Positions 1 through 7,779 of a stretch of DNA of 24,785 nt are shown here, one piece after another. The position numbers and the translations under genes are program-made. The stretch comes from Pseudomonadota bacterium (GTDB lineage: Bacteria > Pseudomonadota > Gammaproteobacteria > Burkholderiales > Burkholderiaceae_A), in contig NYVY01000045.1 of NCBI GenBank assembly GCA_002684875.1, forward strand, positions 9,176 through 33,960, given 5' to 3'. The notes under the pieces are model-generated. The model saw nothing but the letters and a program-made list of their open reading frames with translations. It had not been told where the DNA came from and made no database searches. Position 1 is the first letter of the stretch. Each line of letters begins with the position of its first letter.

Positions 1-1
1 T

Positions 2-970
2 GTCTGGTTTTATGGAAAGTTTGATACTGGTAGTAAAAATATAGCGATTATTTCATGGTTACTGATACTTTTTTTGTGTATTTTTGTTATATGGCTTCTT
101 TGGACATTGGTTGTTTTCGTTCACCCCGTTTTGGGGTTTGTTTTTTTTATAGGTATATTGTTCTTTAATCTTGGATTCAAAAGATATTTGAATAAGTTTG
201 TAAATATAAGTAAACATCTAAAAAATGGTGATATCGAGCTAGCCAGGTCCGCATTGGGAAACTGGGCATCTTCTGTAAAAAAAGATGAGGTTCTGCACGA
301 TGTAGTTATTAACGGAAATACTCAACAAATAGCAAGAGAAACCATAAAACTGGTTGTAACTTCACTCCATAGAAATCTTTTTGGACCCGTTTTTTGGCTA
401 TGCTTTTTGCCAGGACCAGTTGGACTAGTTTTATATAAATTTGCGATGATAACTCAACAAGAGACATTTCGCTTTAACCAAAGTAAAAACGGAGAAAAAC
501 TGGATTGTTCCGAAAAGGAAATTTTGACAGACGATTTAAACGAAATTTCAGAAAAAAGTGATACTGATGCATTTTCTGAAATTGCCGACAGGGCATTTTT
601 TTGGATTGACTGGTTACCATCAAGGGCTACCTCTTTAGTGTTTGCTGTTGTCGGAAATTTTGAAGATGCTTATGCTATGGGCCGGTACTATTCAAGTCAA
701 TCCTCAGACAAAAATAGTTCTTTGAACACTGACGCGTTCATATTAGCAGCTGGAGAAGGAGCAATGATGTTGTCTTTATCCATTCCAACCGCAATTTCTG
801 GGGATAAACAACTTGATACCTTTGAGGAGGAGGTTACCAAATTAGATTTACCAGAACCAGATGTTAATTCAATGAAAGTAGCAGTAGGATTAATGTGGAG
901 GTCCTTGATTTTGTGGATTGTAATTCTTACTTTGGTGAGTTTTGGTTACGTTTTGAACGTTTTCTATTAA
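2..970 (+). CDS. CobD/CbiB-family integral membrane protein, 5' end outside window
   Basis: The frame is open from the left edge (codon phase begins at base 2) to TAA at 968-970, so the start lies outside the window and 322 residues are visible. A TTG at 74 is an internal codon: the residues before it (WFYGKFDTGSKN, then a hydrophobic stretch) continue the family pattern. Visible features are N-terminal membrane segments, the stretch NLGFKRYLNKF, the conserved block RNLFGPVFWLCFLPGPVGLVLYK, and a C-terminal membrane helix. This resembles the CobD/CbiB (AmpE-like) family protein that betaproteobacteria carry beside rsgA and orn. True CobD/CbiB acts in adenosylcobinamide synthesis, but no other cobalamin gene is visible here, so the cobalamin role is unproven. 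Its 3' end overlaps the 3' end of rsgA by 44 bp. Confidence 0.75.
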   Translation, partial: VWFYGKFDTGSKNIAIISWLLILFLCIFVIWLLWTLVVFVHPVLGFVFFIGILFFNLGFKRYLNKFVNISKHLKNGDIELARSALGNWASSVKKDEVLHDVVINGNTQQIARETIKLVVTSLHRNLFGPVFWLCFLPGPVGLVLYKFAMITQQETFRFNQSKNGEKLDCSEKEILTDDLNEISEKSDTDAFSEIADRAFFWIDWLPSRATSLVFAVVGNFEDAYAMGRYYSSQSSDKNSSLNTDAFILAAGEGAMMLSLSIPTAISGDKQLDTFEEEVTKLDLPEPDVNSMKVAVGLMWRSLILWIVILTLVSFGYVLNVFY

Positions 971-1925
971 AGTAGGCAAGAAGAATTTCCCAGAGGTTGA
1001 GCCTTTTAGATAATGTCTCCCGCGCTTTTACTGGTAATAGTTCGGTTTTTTCTGTCATATTTCTAACTGTGCAACCTGGTTCCTCTAAATGTTTGCAGTT
1101 GGTGAATTTACATGCCCCATAATGTTTTTGTAGAGACAGCCACTCAGGAAAACACACTCTTATATTTTCAATGTTTAGGTCTCTAATCCCAAAGTTTTCA
1201 ATTCCAGGGGTATCTATTATATAAATTGCCCTGTCTGAAGTATTGTTAAAATTGTGTTTATAAGACGTTGAGGAAGTTGTTGTGTGCTTTCCCTTTTTAT
1301 ACTTTGCAGAAATCTCGCTGGTGGGTTGTAGAGTTGTGTTAGTCAAATAGTTAAATATTGAGCTTTTACCAACTCCTGATTGTCCGATAAGGACAAAAGC
1401 AGTTTCTTTATTAATGCTCTTGTCATGTATCCTTGATATCTTTGTTTTTAGAGCTATCAAAGAAGGTTCATCATGTAACGAGCACCTTAGAATCTTGGGG
1501 TTCCAACTCTGCACAGAGTTTTTGCATGGTATCAAACTGGTAACGTTTTTTATAAAGTTATTGTCTGTTTGAACTAGGTCTGTTTTGTTTACGATGATGG
1601 TAGTATTTATTCTCTCATTCGCTGCCCTGGCTAAAATATTAGCATTCGTTAGTAGGTTGAACGGAGGATAATTAGTAACAACAAGGAACAAATGATCGAC
1701 GTTTGCCACTATAATTTTTTTAGATTGTTCAATCCTGTATAAGCAATTTTTGCGCTTAAGAACTTTTATAGTGTTTCGGTTTTCAGACTTAGTTATTTCA
1801 ACTAAGTCATTTAAGGCAATAAAACTCGAGGCTTTTCTTATACTTTGCTTATCTAGTTCGATTGTTGGACCAAGTAAAAGCGTATTTTGATTTTTTTTTA
1901 AAACTCTATGCTGGGATTTATTCAA
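927..1925 (-). CDS. rsgA: Ribosome small-subunit maturation GTPase RsgA
   Basis: RsgA (YjeQ) is a cytoplasmic, circularly permuted GTPase that helps mature the 30S subunit. The permuted motif order is visible in 332 residues: G4 NKTD at 113-116, G1 GQSGVGKSS at 181-189, a KHTTT G2 segment at 213-217, and G3 DTPG at 238-241. The C-terminal zinc site is C272, C277, H279, C285. The N-terminal 65 or so residues fit the OB-fold domain, though they are divergent. The predicted start is TTG, with an AAGGAAA Shine-Dalgarno-like sequence about 7 bases upstream. It is transcribed divergently from orn (66 bp between starts) and overlaps the upstream CobD-family gene tail to tail. The protein is rich in Lys, Asn, Ile and Ser, as expected for an AT-rich genome. 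Confidence 0.95.
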   Translation of the reverse strand: MNKSQHRVLKKNQNTLLLGPTIELDKQSIRKASSFIALNDLVEITKSENRNTIKVLKRKNCLYRIEQSKKIIVANVDHLFLVVTNYPPFNLLTNANILARAANERINTTIIVNKTDLVQTDNNFIKNVTSLIPCKNSVQSWNPKILRCSLHDEPSLIALKTKISRIHDKSINKETAFVLIGQSGVGKSSIFNYLTNTTLQPTSEISAKYKKGKHTTTSSTSYKHNFNNTSDRAIYIIDTPGIENFGIRDLNIENIRVCFPEWLSLQKHYGACKFTNCKHLEEPGCTVRNMTEKTELLPVKARETLSKRLNLWEILLAYFNRKRSKRNQNSPK

Positions 1926-1991
1926 GATAACTTTCCTTTATGTTCTAATATTAAAGTTTTAAACAAAAAATTAATAGAAATTTTAAAAATT

Positions 1992-2567
1992 ATGGAAGTT
2001 ATAAGGAAAAAACAAACAGAGGACGATCAGAGGAGCAATTTAGTATGGTTAGACATGGAGATGAGTGGATTAAATCCAAATACATGTAGAATTCTTGAAA
2101 TTGCCGTAATCGTTACTGATAAAAACTTAGATCCACTAGATGAAGGTAAAGAGTTTGTCTTAAAACAGGCTGATTATTTTCTAGATAAAATGGACGATTG
2201 GAATAAAACAACCCATAAAAAAAGCGGGTTAATTGAAAAAGTCAAGCAGTCTTCTTTTTCCGAGAATATGGTTGAGGAAACCCTCCTTAAATATTTAGAA
2301 ACTTTTGTACCAGCGAAAATATCTCCACTATGCGGTAACTCCATCCACCAGGATAGAAGATTTCTGCGTCTCTACATGCCAAAGTTAGATGCATACTTTA
2401 GTTATAGAAATATCGACGTAAGTACGGTAAAAGAGTTATGCAAACGATGGAAGCCAAAAACAGTGAAAAATTTTACAAAAAAAGGAGCACATACTGCAAT
2501 GGCCGATACTGTGGAGTCAATAGGAGAGCTTAAGTTTTATAGAAAGAATTTTTTTATGGATGGCTAG
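1992..2567 (+). CDS. orn: Oligoribonuclease
   Basis: Orn is the essential 3'-5' exoribonuclease that degrades 2-5 nt RNAs and pGpG to mononucleotides. The DEDDh catalytic set is present when counted from ATG 1992: D21 and E23 in LVWLDMEMSGLNP, D121 in SIHQDRRF, and H167 and D172 in HTAMADTVES. The resulting 191 residues are close to the family's usual 180-ish. The frame stays open upstream to 1908, but those codons overlap the rsgA start and encode nothing family-like, so ATG 1992 (MEVIRKK) is preferred although no good Shine-Dalgarno precedes it. The 3' end overlaps the convergent glycosyltransferase gene by 4 bp. Confidence 0.95.
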   Translation: MEVIRKKQTEDDQRSNLVWLDMEMSGLNPNTCRILEIAVIVTDKNLDPLDEGKEFVLKQADYFLDKMDDWNKTTHKKSGLIEKVKQSSFSENMVEETLLKYLETFVPAKISPLCGNSIHQDRRFLRLYMPKLDAYFSYRNIDVSTVKELCKRWKPKTVKNFTKKGAHTAMADTVESIGELKFYRKNFFMDG

Positions 2568-4372
2568 TTTTTCATGAAGATGGTGTATGGTTCCCTCCGT
2601 CTGGTATCTGGTTTTCTAAATATTGTGTCAATAGCCTTCCAATTTTTATCATCACTGACTGCATTTTGATGCTGTTTGCCTCTAGTTAAAAAATATTGGC
2701 AGGTTCTACTAGCGTAGCTTAGCTCAGAAATACCTAGTGGGGTTAGGTTAGTGTAAGAGGCTATAATTGCAGATAACTTTAAATCATTTTTGAATATACA
2801 CAAAGTGCTGCTAATACCGATGGAAGGTTTGCTGTTACCGATAAAAAGTTTAATATCGTGGTACCCCCTGTTTATATTTAAAGCAGAACCCCAAAGGGAA
2901 ATAAGTAGAGCCCAAGAGGCAGCTAATCCTCCAGCACTTAAAACAACAGGTCGCCATATATTGGGTTCAACAAATTTCAGCCTCCATAAAATTAAATAAA
3001 CCCAGCAGCACGTAACAATAACACCGACCAGAAACTGGTTTGTGTTTAAATCAGTGACTACCCCAGGTGCTGCTTTTAAAATGTTTTGGTAAATATTCGC
3101 TGGGATTCCGGTGTGGAGCCCTATCCAATATAACCAGATTATTGTAATTAAAAATGTAAAGATTGTTAAAGCGAACCAATCAATAAGGTTAGCTAGTGTT
3201 TTGGGCAAAAATAATAAACCGAAGGCCCCTATAACTGCAAGCGGTATTAACGGAACAAAAATTGTTCCTCTTTCAAAAAGTAAACCGAAAAGAGGGAAAA
3301 GAGATTGAACGATAAAAAGTGTCAGTAAAAACTTTAGATGAGGTTGATTAAAGTTTTTAAACTTCAAAACATTAATGAAAATCATTAGACAAATAGGCCA
3401 AACTGGCCACCATGTCCATAGCCATGTTTTTAGTATAAAAAGCGGTCTAAATTCAAAAATTTGAAGTTGACCAGAAATCCACTCAATTAATATTTGTTCA
3501 TGTTTTGAAAAAGCAAGCAAATAAGTGGTAAGTGAAAGCAATATTAAATATCCAATAACTTGTAATAAAAAAGTTTTTCTAACTAAAGTCCAGGGGTAGA
3601 TATGAAAAAAAATAAAAATACAAGTAATAAAGTAGGACATTGAAATATGTAAGCTAGTCCCTGCCATTAAACCAAAAAGACCCAAACTAAATACTACAGC
3701 ACTTTCATTCGGCTTCTCGGGGCTCTGACATAGAGCGAAAAAGCAAACGGTCTGCAGAAAAAATGATAGGCCGTCGCTACCTACTTCATGCCATCGTGAG
3801 ACCATGCCTAAGCAAGATAAAGCTAGAAGAACCGAGCATGCAGCTAAATTAGAGCTAAAAATCTGTGCATCTGGACCTATTCCGAGCGGGTCCATTGGTT
3901 TTGATTCACGTCGTAAGGCAAGTTTTTTTGTTCCACTAAACAAAAAAAACAATCCTGAAACTACAAAAAGGTTTTGGAGAATTCTACTAAGGTCATCAAA
4001 ATAAGCTGCTGGCATATTATTTTGAAAAAGAAGTTGGTAAAAACAGTCTAGCCAATATATAACGCTTGAAGCGATCAAGAAAAAAAGAGGGAACTCTCCG
4101 TTGACAATAACTCCATTAATATTCGGTACGATACAGGCCGTGTGGTTATGCTTACTAAAAGCATCAATGCAGAGATTTATAATCGCTGAGCCAAAAAGAT
4201 CGGGACCCCTCCACGGATCCCGATTAATTAGACCAAATCCTAAAATACTAATTATTATGAAAAGTAAAAATATCTTAGGAACTCTTTCTGCTGAGGAAGC
4301 CACAAGTCCCGATGGTTGCCTACCTTCACCTGCTAAAGATACCAGTCTGTTCAGTTTATCTTTTTTATCCAA
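2564..4372 (-). CDS. Multi-pass membrane glycosyltransferase, GT-C fold (ArnT/PMT-like)
   Basis: A 602-residue inner-membrane protein with roughly ten or more hydrophobic segments. After the first membrane helix (about residues 33-50) comes an acidic loop motif, RDPWRGPDLFG, resembling the first periplasmic loop of GT-C (GT39/ArnT-like) transferases, where an Asp is catalytic. These enzymes move a sugar from a polyprenyl-phosphate donor to lipid A, glycan or protein at the periplasmic face. Substrate and exact family are not recognisable. The C-terminal 100 or so residues are soluble-looking. The predicted start is TTG, 29 bp after rpmE, with no strong Shine-Dalgarno, so the first 30 residues are uncertain. 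It sits last in the trxA-rho-rpmE block and is probably co-transcribed with it. Confidence 0.6.
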   Translation of the reverse strand: MDKKDKLNRLVSLAGEGRQPSGLVASSAERVPKIFLLFIIISILGFGLINRDPWRGPDLFGSAIINLCIDAFSKHNHTACIVPNINGVIVNGEFPLFFLIASSVIYWLDCFYQLLFQNNMPAAYFDDLSRILQNLFVVSGLFFLFSGTKKLALRRESKPMDPLGIGPDAQIFSSNLAACSVLLALSCLGMVSRWHEVGSDGLSFFLQTVCFFALCQSPEKPNESAVVFSLGLFGLMAGTSLHISMSYFITCIFIFFHIYPWTLVRKTFLLQVIGYLILLSLTTYLLAFSKHEQILIEWISGQLQIFEFRPLFILKTWLWTWWPVWPICLMIFINVLKFKNFNQPHLKFLLTLFIVQSLFPLFGLLFERGTIFVPLIPLAVIGAFGLLFLPKTLANLIDWFALTIFTFLITIIWLYWIGLHTGIPANIYQNILKAAPGVVTDLNTNQFLVGVIVTCCWVYLILWRLKFVEPNIWRPVVLSAGGLAASWALLISLWGSALNINRGYHDIKLFIGNSKPSIGISSTLCIFKNDLKLSAIIASYTNLTPLGISELSYASRTCQYFLTRGKQHQNAVSDDKNWKAIDTIFRKPDTRRREPYTIFMKN

Positions 4373-4401
4373 CTAAACTAACCAAAGTTTCAACTGTATC
4401 T

Positions 4402-4674
4402 TTAGTTTTTCGGTTGAGTTTTGGTACCCTTTTTTGATCCGAATTTTTGTCTAAATTTTTCCACACGACCCGCCGTATCAACCATTTTTTGGGTTCCAGT
4501 GTAAAACGGGTGAGATTCAGAACTGGTATCAAGTTTATATAGAGGATAGTCCTTCCCATCCTTCCATTTAATGGTGTCGCTTGTTCTAACCGTGGACTTT
4601 GTCATAAAACTGTAGTCGATTGAAACGTCCAGAAAAACCACTTCTCTATAGTTGGGATGTATATCTTTCTTCAT
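4402..4674 (-). CDS. rpmE2: 50S ribosomal protein L31 type B
   Basis: Ninety residues starting [14 protein letters not shown], with [25 protein letters not shown] and the ending [15 protein letters not shown]. This is the L31 type B (C-minus) family. There are no cysteines, so it is the zinc-independent paralogue rather than CXXC-containing L31 type A, which is often the form favoured under zinc limitation. ATG 4674 is chosen over the in-frame TTG at 4677 because an AAAGG Shine-Dalgarno sits 6 bases upstream of the ATG. The lysine-rich tail ([10 protein letters not shown]) is slightly longer than usual. It lies directly downstream of rho (20 bp gap), the common betaproteobacterial order. Confidence 0.93.
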   Translation of the reverse strand: MKKDIHPNYREVVFLDVSIDYSFMTKSTVRTSDTIKWKDGKDYPLYKLDTSSESHPFYTGTQKMVDTAGRVEKFRQKFGSKKGTKTQPKN

Positions 4675-4694
4675 CAAAAACCTTTGTAAATTGA

Positions 4695-5957
4695 TTAACC
4701 ACTTTTCTTCATTAAATCAAAAAACTCACCATTATTTTTCGTTTGGCGAATTTTATCTAATAAAAACTCGATGGCCTGAGACTCGTCCATATCATGCAAG
4801 AGTTTACGCAGAATCCAAATTTTTTGCAATAAGTCAGGCTTTATTAGGAGCTCTTCTTTTCTTGTCCCCGAACGGTTGATATTAATCGATGGGTAAACTC
4901 TTTTCTCAGCAAGTCGCCTCTCTAAATGCACCTCCATATTACCTGTACCCTTAAACTCTTCATAAATCACTTCGTCCATTCGGCTACCAGTTTCTATAAG
5001 CGCGGTTGCAATAATAGTAAGGGAACCTCCTTCCTCAACATTTCTTGCTGCACCAAAAAACCTTTTCGGTCTGTGAAGAGCATTAGCATCAACTCCTCCA
5101 GTCAAAACTTTCCCAGAGGTTGGAACCACGGTATTGTAAGCCCTAGCAAGTCTCGTGATGGAGTCCAACAAAATGACGACGTCTTTTTTATGCTCGACCA
5201 ACCTTTTAGCCTTTTCAATTACCATTTCAGCCACCTGAACATGCCTCGCGGCAGGTTCATCAAAAGTGGAGGCAACAACTTCACCCCTAACTGATCTTTG
5301 CATTTCAGTAACTTCTTCAGGTCTCTCATCGATAAGTAAAACAATGAGCTTAATCTCAGGGTGATTGGCTGTTATAGAGTGGGCAATGTGTTGCATCATA
5401 ACCGTTTTTCCGCTTTTTGGTGACGCAACCAGTAATCCTCGTTGACCCTTTCCAATTGGAGCGACCATATCTATTATTCTGCCAGTAATGTTTTCCTCAC
5501 CTCTCATATCTCTTTCGAGTTGTATAGGACTGTTAGGAAAAAGCGGTGTTAGGTTTTCAAAAAGAATTTTGTTTTTTGAAGCATCAGGAGGGCTCGAATT
5601 GATCTGGTCAACTTTTACCAAAGCGAAGTATCTTTCTCCGTCTTTTGGAGTTCTTACTTCTCCCTCTATTTCGTCACCAGTGTGTAAGTTAAATCTTCTG
5701 ATTTGGGAGGGTGATAAGTAAATATCATCCGTGCTAGCCATGTAAGATGCTTCGGGCGACCGAAGGAATCCAAACCCGTCAGGTAAAACCTCCAAAACAC
5801 CATCGCCAAAAATTTGTTCACCCCCTTTTGCTTTACGTTTAAGCACCGCAAACATTAATTCTTGTTTGCGTAACCTGCTCGCCGTTTCAATATCCAGAGA
5901 CCTTGCTAATTCTACGAGTTTGGTTACCGGTAATGCTTTTAATTCGGATAAGTACAT
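4695..5957 (-). CDS. rho: Transcription termination factor Rho
   Basis: Rho is the hexameric RNA-dependent ATPase/helicase that terminates transcription and limits unwanted transcripts. The 420 residues match the E. coli length (419). Visible are the Rho_N helical domain (about 1-45), the cold-shock-like RNA-binding domain (about 49-118, [10 protein letters not shown]), the P-loop [12 protein letters not shown] (174-185), the [13 protein letters not shown] segment, Walker [17 protein letters not shown], and the conserved [20 protein letters not shown] region near the Q and R loops. It starts at ATG, 42 bp downstream of trxA, without an obvious Shine-Dalgarno. The trxA-rho-rpmE order is typical of Betaproteobacteria. 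Confidence 0.98.
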   Translation of the reverse strand: MYLSELKALPVTKLVELARSLDIETASRLRKQELMFAVLKRKAKGGEQIFGDGVLEVLPDGFGFLRSPEASYMASTDDIYLSPSQIRRFNLHTGDEIEGEVRTPKDGERYFALVKVDQINSSPPDASKNKILFENLTPLFPNSPIQLERDMRGEENITGRIIDMVAPIGKGQRGLLVASPKSGKTVMMQHIAHSITANHPEIKLIVLLIDERPEEVTEMQRSVRGEVVASTFDEPAARHVQVAEMVIEKAKRLVEHKKDVVILLDSITRLARAYNTVVPTSGKVLTGGVDANALHRPKRFFGAARNVEEGGSLTIIATALIETGSRMDEVIYEEFKGTGNMEVHLERRLAEKRVYPSININRSGTRKEELLIKPDLLQKIWILRKLLHDMDESQAIEFLLDKIRQTKNNGEFFDLMKKSG

Positions 5958-5999
5958 GACATAAATTATTTTTTTATTAGGGTGGTTAACAAGCGCTAT

Positions 6000-6326
6000 T
6001 TAAATATTGCTATCTATCCATGCGCTAAGTTGCGATTTTGCTGCAGCTCCAACTTTTTGAGAAACAACCGCTCCATTTTTGAACAGCAAAAGTGTAGGGA
6101 TTCCTCTGATACTAAACTTGGTCGGCGTATCAGGGCTTTCATCAATATTGAGTTTACAAATCTTAACCTTTCCCTGATAATCTGAGGCCAGTTCTTGAAC
6201 TATGGGAGCTATTGATTTGCATGGGCCACACCATTCAGCCCAAAAGTCGACGACAACTGGCACATTACTTTCAATTACCTCGTTGTCAAAGTTTTTATCG
6301 GATACGGTTGTTACTAAATCAGTCAT
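6000..6326 (-). CDS. trxA: Thioredoxin 1
   Basis: A 108-residue cytoplasmic thioredoxin that reduces protein disulfides (ribonucleotide reductase, methionine sulfoxide reductases and others) and is itself reduced by thioredoxin reductase. The active site [10 protein letters not shown] gives C33 and C36. The cis-proline loop GIPTLLLF (P77) and the buried Asp in VVVDFWA are present. The length is exactly typical. No signal peptide is seen. It is first in the minus-strand block ahead of rho, so its promoter probably lies in 6327-6440. I could not assign convincing -35/-10 elements there, and no Shine-Dalgarno is evident. Confidence 0.97.
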   Translation of the reverse strand: MTDLVTTVSDKNFDNEVIESNVPVVVDFWAEWCGPCKSIAPIVQELASDYQGKVKICKLNIDESPDTPTKFSIRGIPTLLLFKNGAVVSQKVGAAAKSQLSAWIDSNI

Positions 6327-6450
6327 TTGTAGGGAAAGGGATTTTAAACTTTCTAGTTCGTTTTAGGTATTTATAAGCTTTTTACCTTCCTAATTGTCTC
6401 AAACTATTTTTTTCTTTTCAATACAAAACCCAAAAAAAAACAAAATGAGT

Positions 6451-6459
6451 TGTTAAAAT
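6451..6459 (+). promoter_or_regulatory. Extended -10 promoter of the 4.5S RNA gene
   Basis: TGTTAAAAT is an extended -10 (TGn followed by TAAAAT, one mismatch to TATAAT). It ends 6 bases before 6466, the first base of the RNA's closing stem, so the expected start point coincides with the 5' end of the folded RNA. No good -35 is seen, consistent with extended -10 promoters. The assignment is inferred from position. Confidence 0.55.
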
Positions 6460-6465
6460 GGGAAG

Positions 6466-6560
6466 GCGAGTCACAGTACATTGGTAGATAATGTCAATCT
6501 GGTCAGGTCGGGAACGAAGCAGCCAAAGCGTTTGATAGCAAGTGTATTTAAGTGACTCGC
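6466..6560 (+). ncRNA. ffs: 4.5S signal recognition particle RNA (small bacterial type)
   Basis: The RNA component of SRP, which binds Ffh and targets nascent membrane proteins to FtsY/SecYEG. The hallmark apical segment GGTCAGGTCGGGAACGAAGC is at 6501-6520, followed by AGCC. The 9-bp outer stem is perfect: 6466-6474 (GCGAGTCAC) pairs with 6552-6560 (GTGACTCGC). The GGAA tetraloop is at 6511-6514. The usual apical text is GTCCGGAAGGA; here the loop-closing pair is swapped from C-G to G-C (6510 with 6515), a compensatory change that preserves folding. The roughly 95 nt length is close to E. coli 4.5S (114 nt). Placement just upstream of dnaX is the usual betaproteobacterial location. Confidence 0.95.
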
Positions 6561-6573
6561 ATTTTAATAATTC

Positions 6574-6585
6574 GGAGGTAATATC
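6574..6585 (+). promoter_or_regulatory. dnaX Shine-Dalgarno and probable ATC start codon
   Basis: GGAGGT at 6574-6579 is a near-perfect Shine-Dalgarno. The next in-frame codons are AAT then ATC (6583-6585), which aligns with the initiator of the DnaX N-terminus (M-S-Y-Q-x-L-A-R in E. coli, here I-A-Y-Q-A-L-A-R). An in-frame TAA at 6568-6570 blocks any upstream start. The first ordinary start codon, GTG 6634, would remove the conserved first 17 residues. Confidence 0.65.
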
Positions 6586-7779
6586 GCTTATCAAGCATTA
6601 GCCAGGTCGTTAAGACCGAAAAAGTTTTCTAATGTGGTTGGGCAGGAGTTAGTAACAAGGGCGCTCATCAACTCTGTCAGCCATGACCGGATGCACCACT
6701 CATACCTGTTTACTGGGGGACGAGGTGTTGGTAAAACTACCCTGGCACGACTGATTGCAAAGGCACTTAATTGTTTAAAACCAGAGGATGGAGATTGTTG
6801 CGGAACATGTGAACAATGTCTAAGCATTGAAAGGGGAAACCATATTGATGTAATTGAGCTGGATGCTGCCTCTAATAGAGGGGTAGAAGAAGTTCAGGTA
6901 TTATTTGACCAAATTCGTTATCCACCCTCGATGGGGAGGAAAAAAGTTGTCATTATTGACGAAGTGCATATGTTAAGCATCCATGCATTCAATTCGATGC
7001 TGAAAACCTTGGAGGAACCTCCAAGCCACACCGTTTTTATACTTGCAACTACCGAGTTATCCAAATTACCTAAAACCATTGTTTCCCGCTGTATAAAGTT
7101 TAACTTACAAAATATTCCTAGAAAAAAAATTGAAAACCACTTAACACAAGTTTTGGAGGCTAACCATGTAAAACCAGAAGAAAAAGCAATTGAATTAATT
7201 ACGAAAGCATCTGGGGGGAGTTTAAGGGACGCTTTGTCGTTAGCCGAGCAGGCAGTTGCAATTTCTGGTCAAAACCCAGTAGGTCGAGACATGGTGTCAA
7301 AAATGTTAGGCTTTGTATCTGAAGAGCTATTGACAGAATTGCTAGTCACTGTAGGGGAAGATAATTGCAGTGATGCATTTGAAGTTGTTCACAAAATAAA
7401 TGAAAGTGGAGCATCTTCGGCAAGAGTTCTTGATCAATTAGCGTCTTTTTTTCATGAAATTTGTAAGGATCGTGTGTTACGTAATTGTAACAGGAGTCCC
7501 GATAATAACCGTTTTGGCTCGTTTGCTATCGATGAAACTCAAGCTAATCTTTTTTATCAGATTTGTACTCTTGGAAAGAGAGATTTACATCTTGCACCAG
7601 ATGAATTTGTTGGACTTGAAATGACAATCCTTCGAATTTTTGCTTTTATCCCTGATAAAAACGGTGGAACTTATCTTCATGACCAGAACAAAACAAAGGA
7701 AACACTCAAAAGCCAGGGTAAAAAAGAATTAAAAACAGACCTTTTGTCTGAAGAGTTAAACCAAAAAAAAAAAAAATGA
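6583..7779 (+). CDS. dnaX: DNA polymerase III clamp-loader subunit DnaX, gamma-like product as read in frame
   Basis: DnaX is the AAA+ motor of the clamp loader that places the beta clamp on DNA; its tau form also couples polymerase and helicase. Read from ATC 6583, 398 residues end at a TGA directly after a 14-A run. Seen: the N-terminus YQALARSLRPKKFSNVVGQE, Walker A GGRGVGKTT (about 45-53), the zinc module C64/C73/C76/C79, Walker B VVIIDEVHM, the SRC arginine-finger segment VSRCIKFNL, and the domain II-III collar. The length resembles E. coli gamma (431 residues). The C-terminal domain follows in another frame (7778-8218). Together the two frames give a tau-like protein of about 544 residues if one base of the A run is skipped. 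A longer in-frame start is excluded by TAA 6568. Confidence 0.9.
   Translation: MAYQALARSLRPKKFSNVVGQELVTRALINSVSHDRMHHSYLFTGGRGVGKTTLARLIAKALNCLKPEDGDCCGTCEQCLSIERGNHIDVIELDAASNRGVEEVQVLFDQIRYPPSMGRKKVVIIDEVHMLSIHAFNSMLKTLEEPPSHTVFILATTELSKLPKTIVSRCIKFNLQNIPRKKIENHLTQVLEANHVKPEEKAIELITKASGGSLRDALSLAEQAVAISGQNPVGRDMVSKMLGFVSEELLTELLVTVGEDNCSDAFEVVHKINESGASSARVLDQLASFFHEICKDRVLRNCNRSPDNNRFGSFAIDETQANLFYQICTLGKRDLHLAPDEFVGLEMTILRIFAFIPDKNGGTYLHDQNKTKETLKSQGKKELKTDLLSEELNQKKKK
7763..7779 (+). other. dnaX slippery A14 run followed by TGA
   Basis: Fourteen consecutive adenines (7763-7776) are followed directly by TGA (7777-7779), which is in frame with the upstream dnaX reading. Losing one A, or gaining two, puts the ribosome in the frame that encodes the tau C-terminal domain. 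Gaining one A gives a third frame that stops at TAA 7800-7802. Long A runs in dnaX are known sites of transcriptional slippage (Thermus thermophilus). A miscounted homopolymer is the main alternative. Confidence 0.75.

Noticed and set aside
4926..5294. A 122-residue plus-strand open frame inside rho
   Set aside because: Complement of a highly conserved rho region; no family features and no translation signals.
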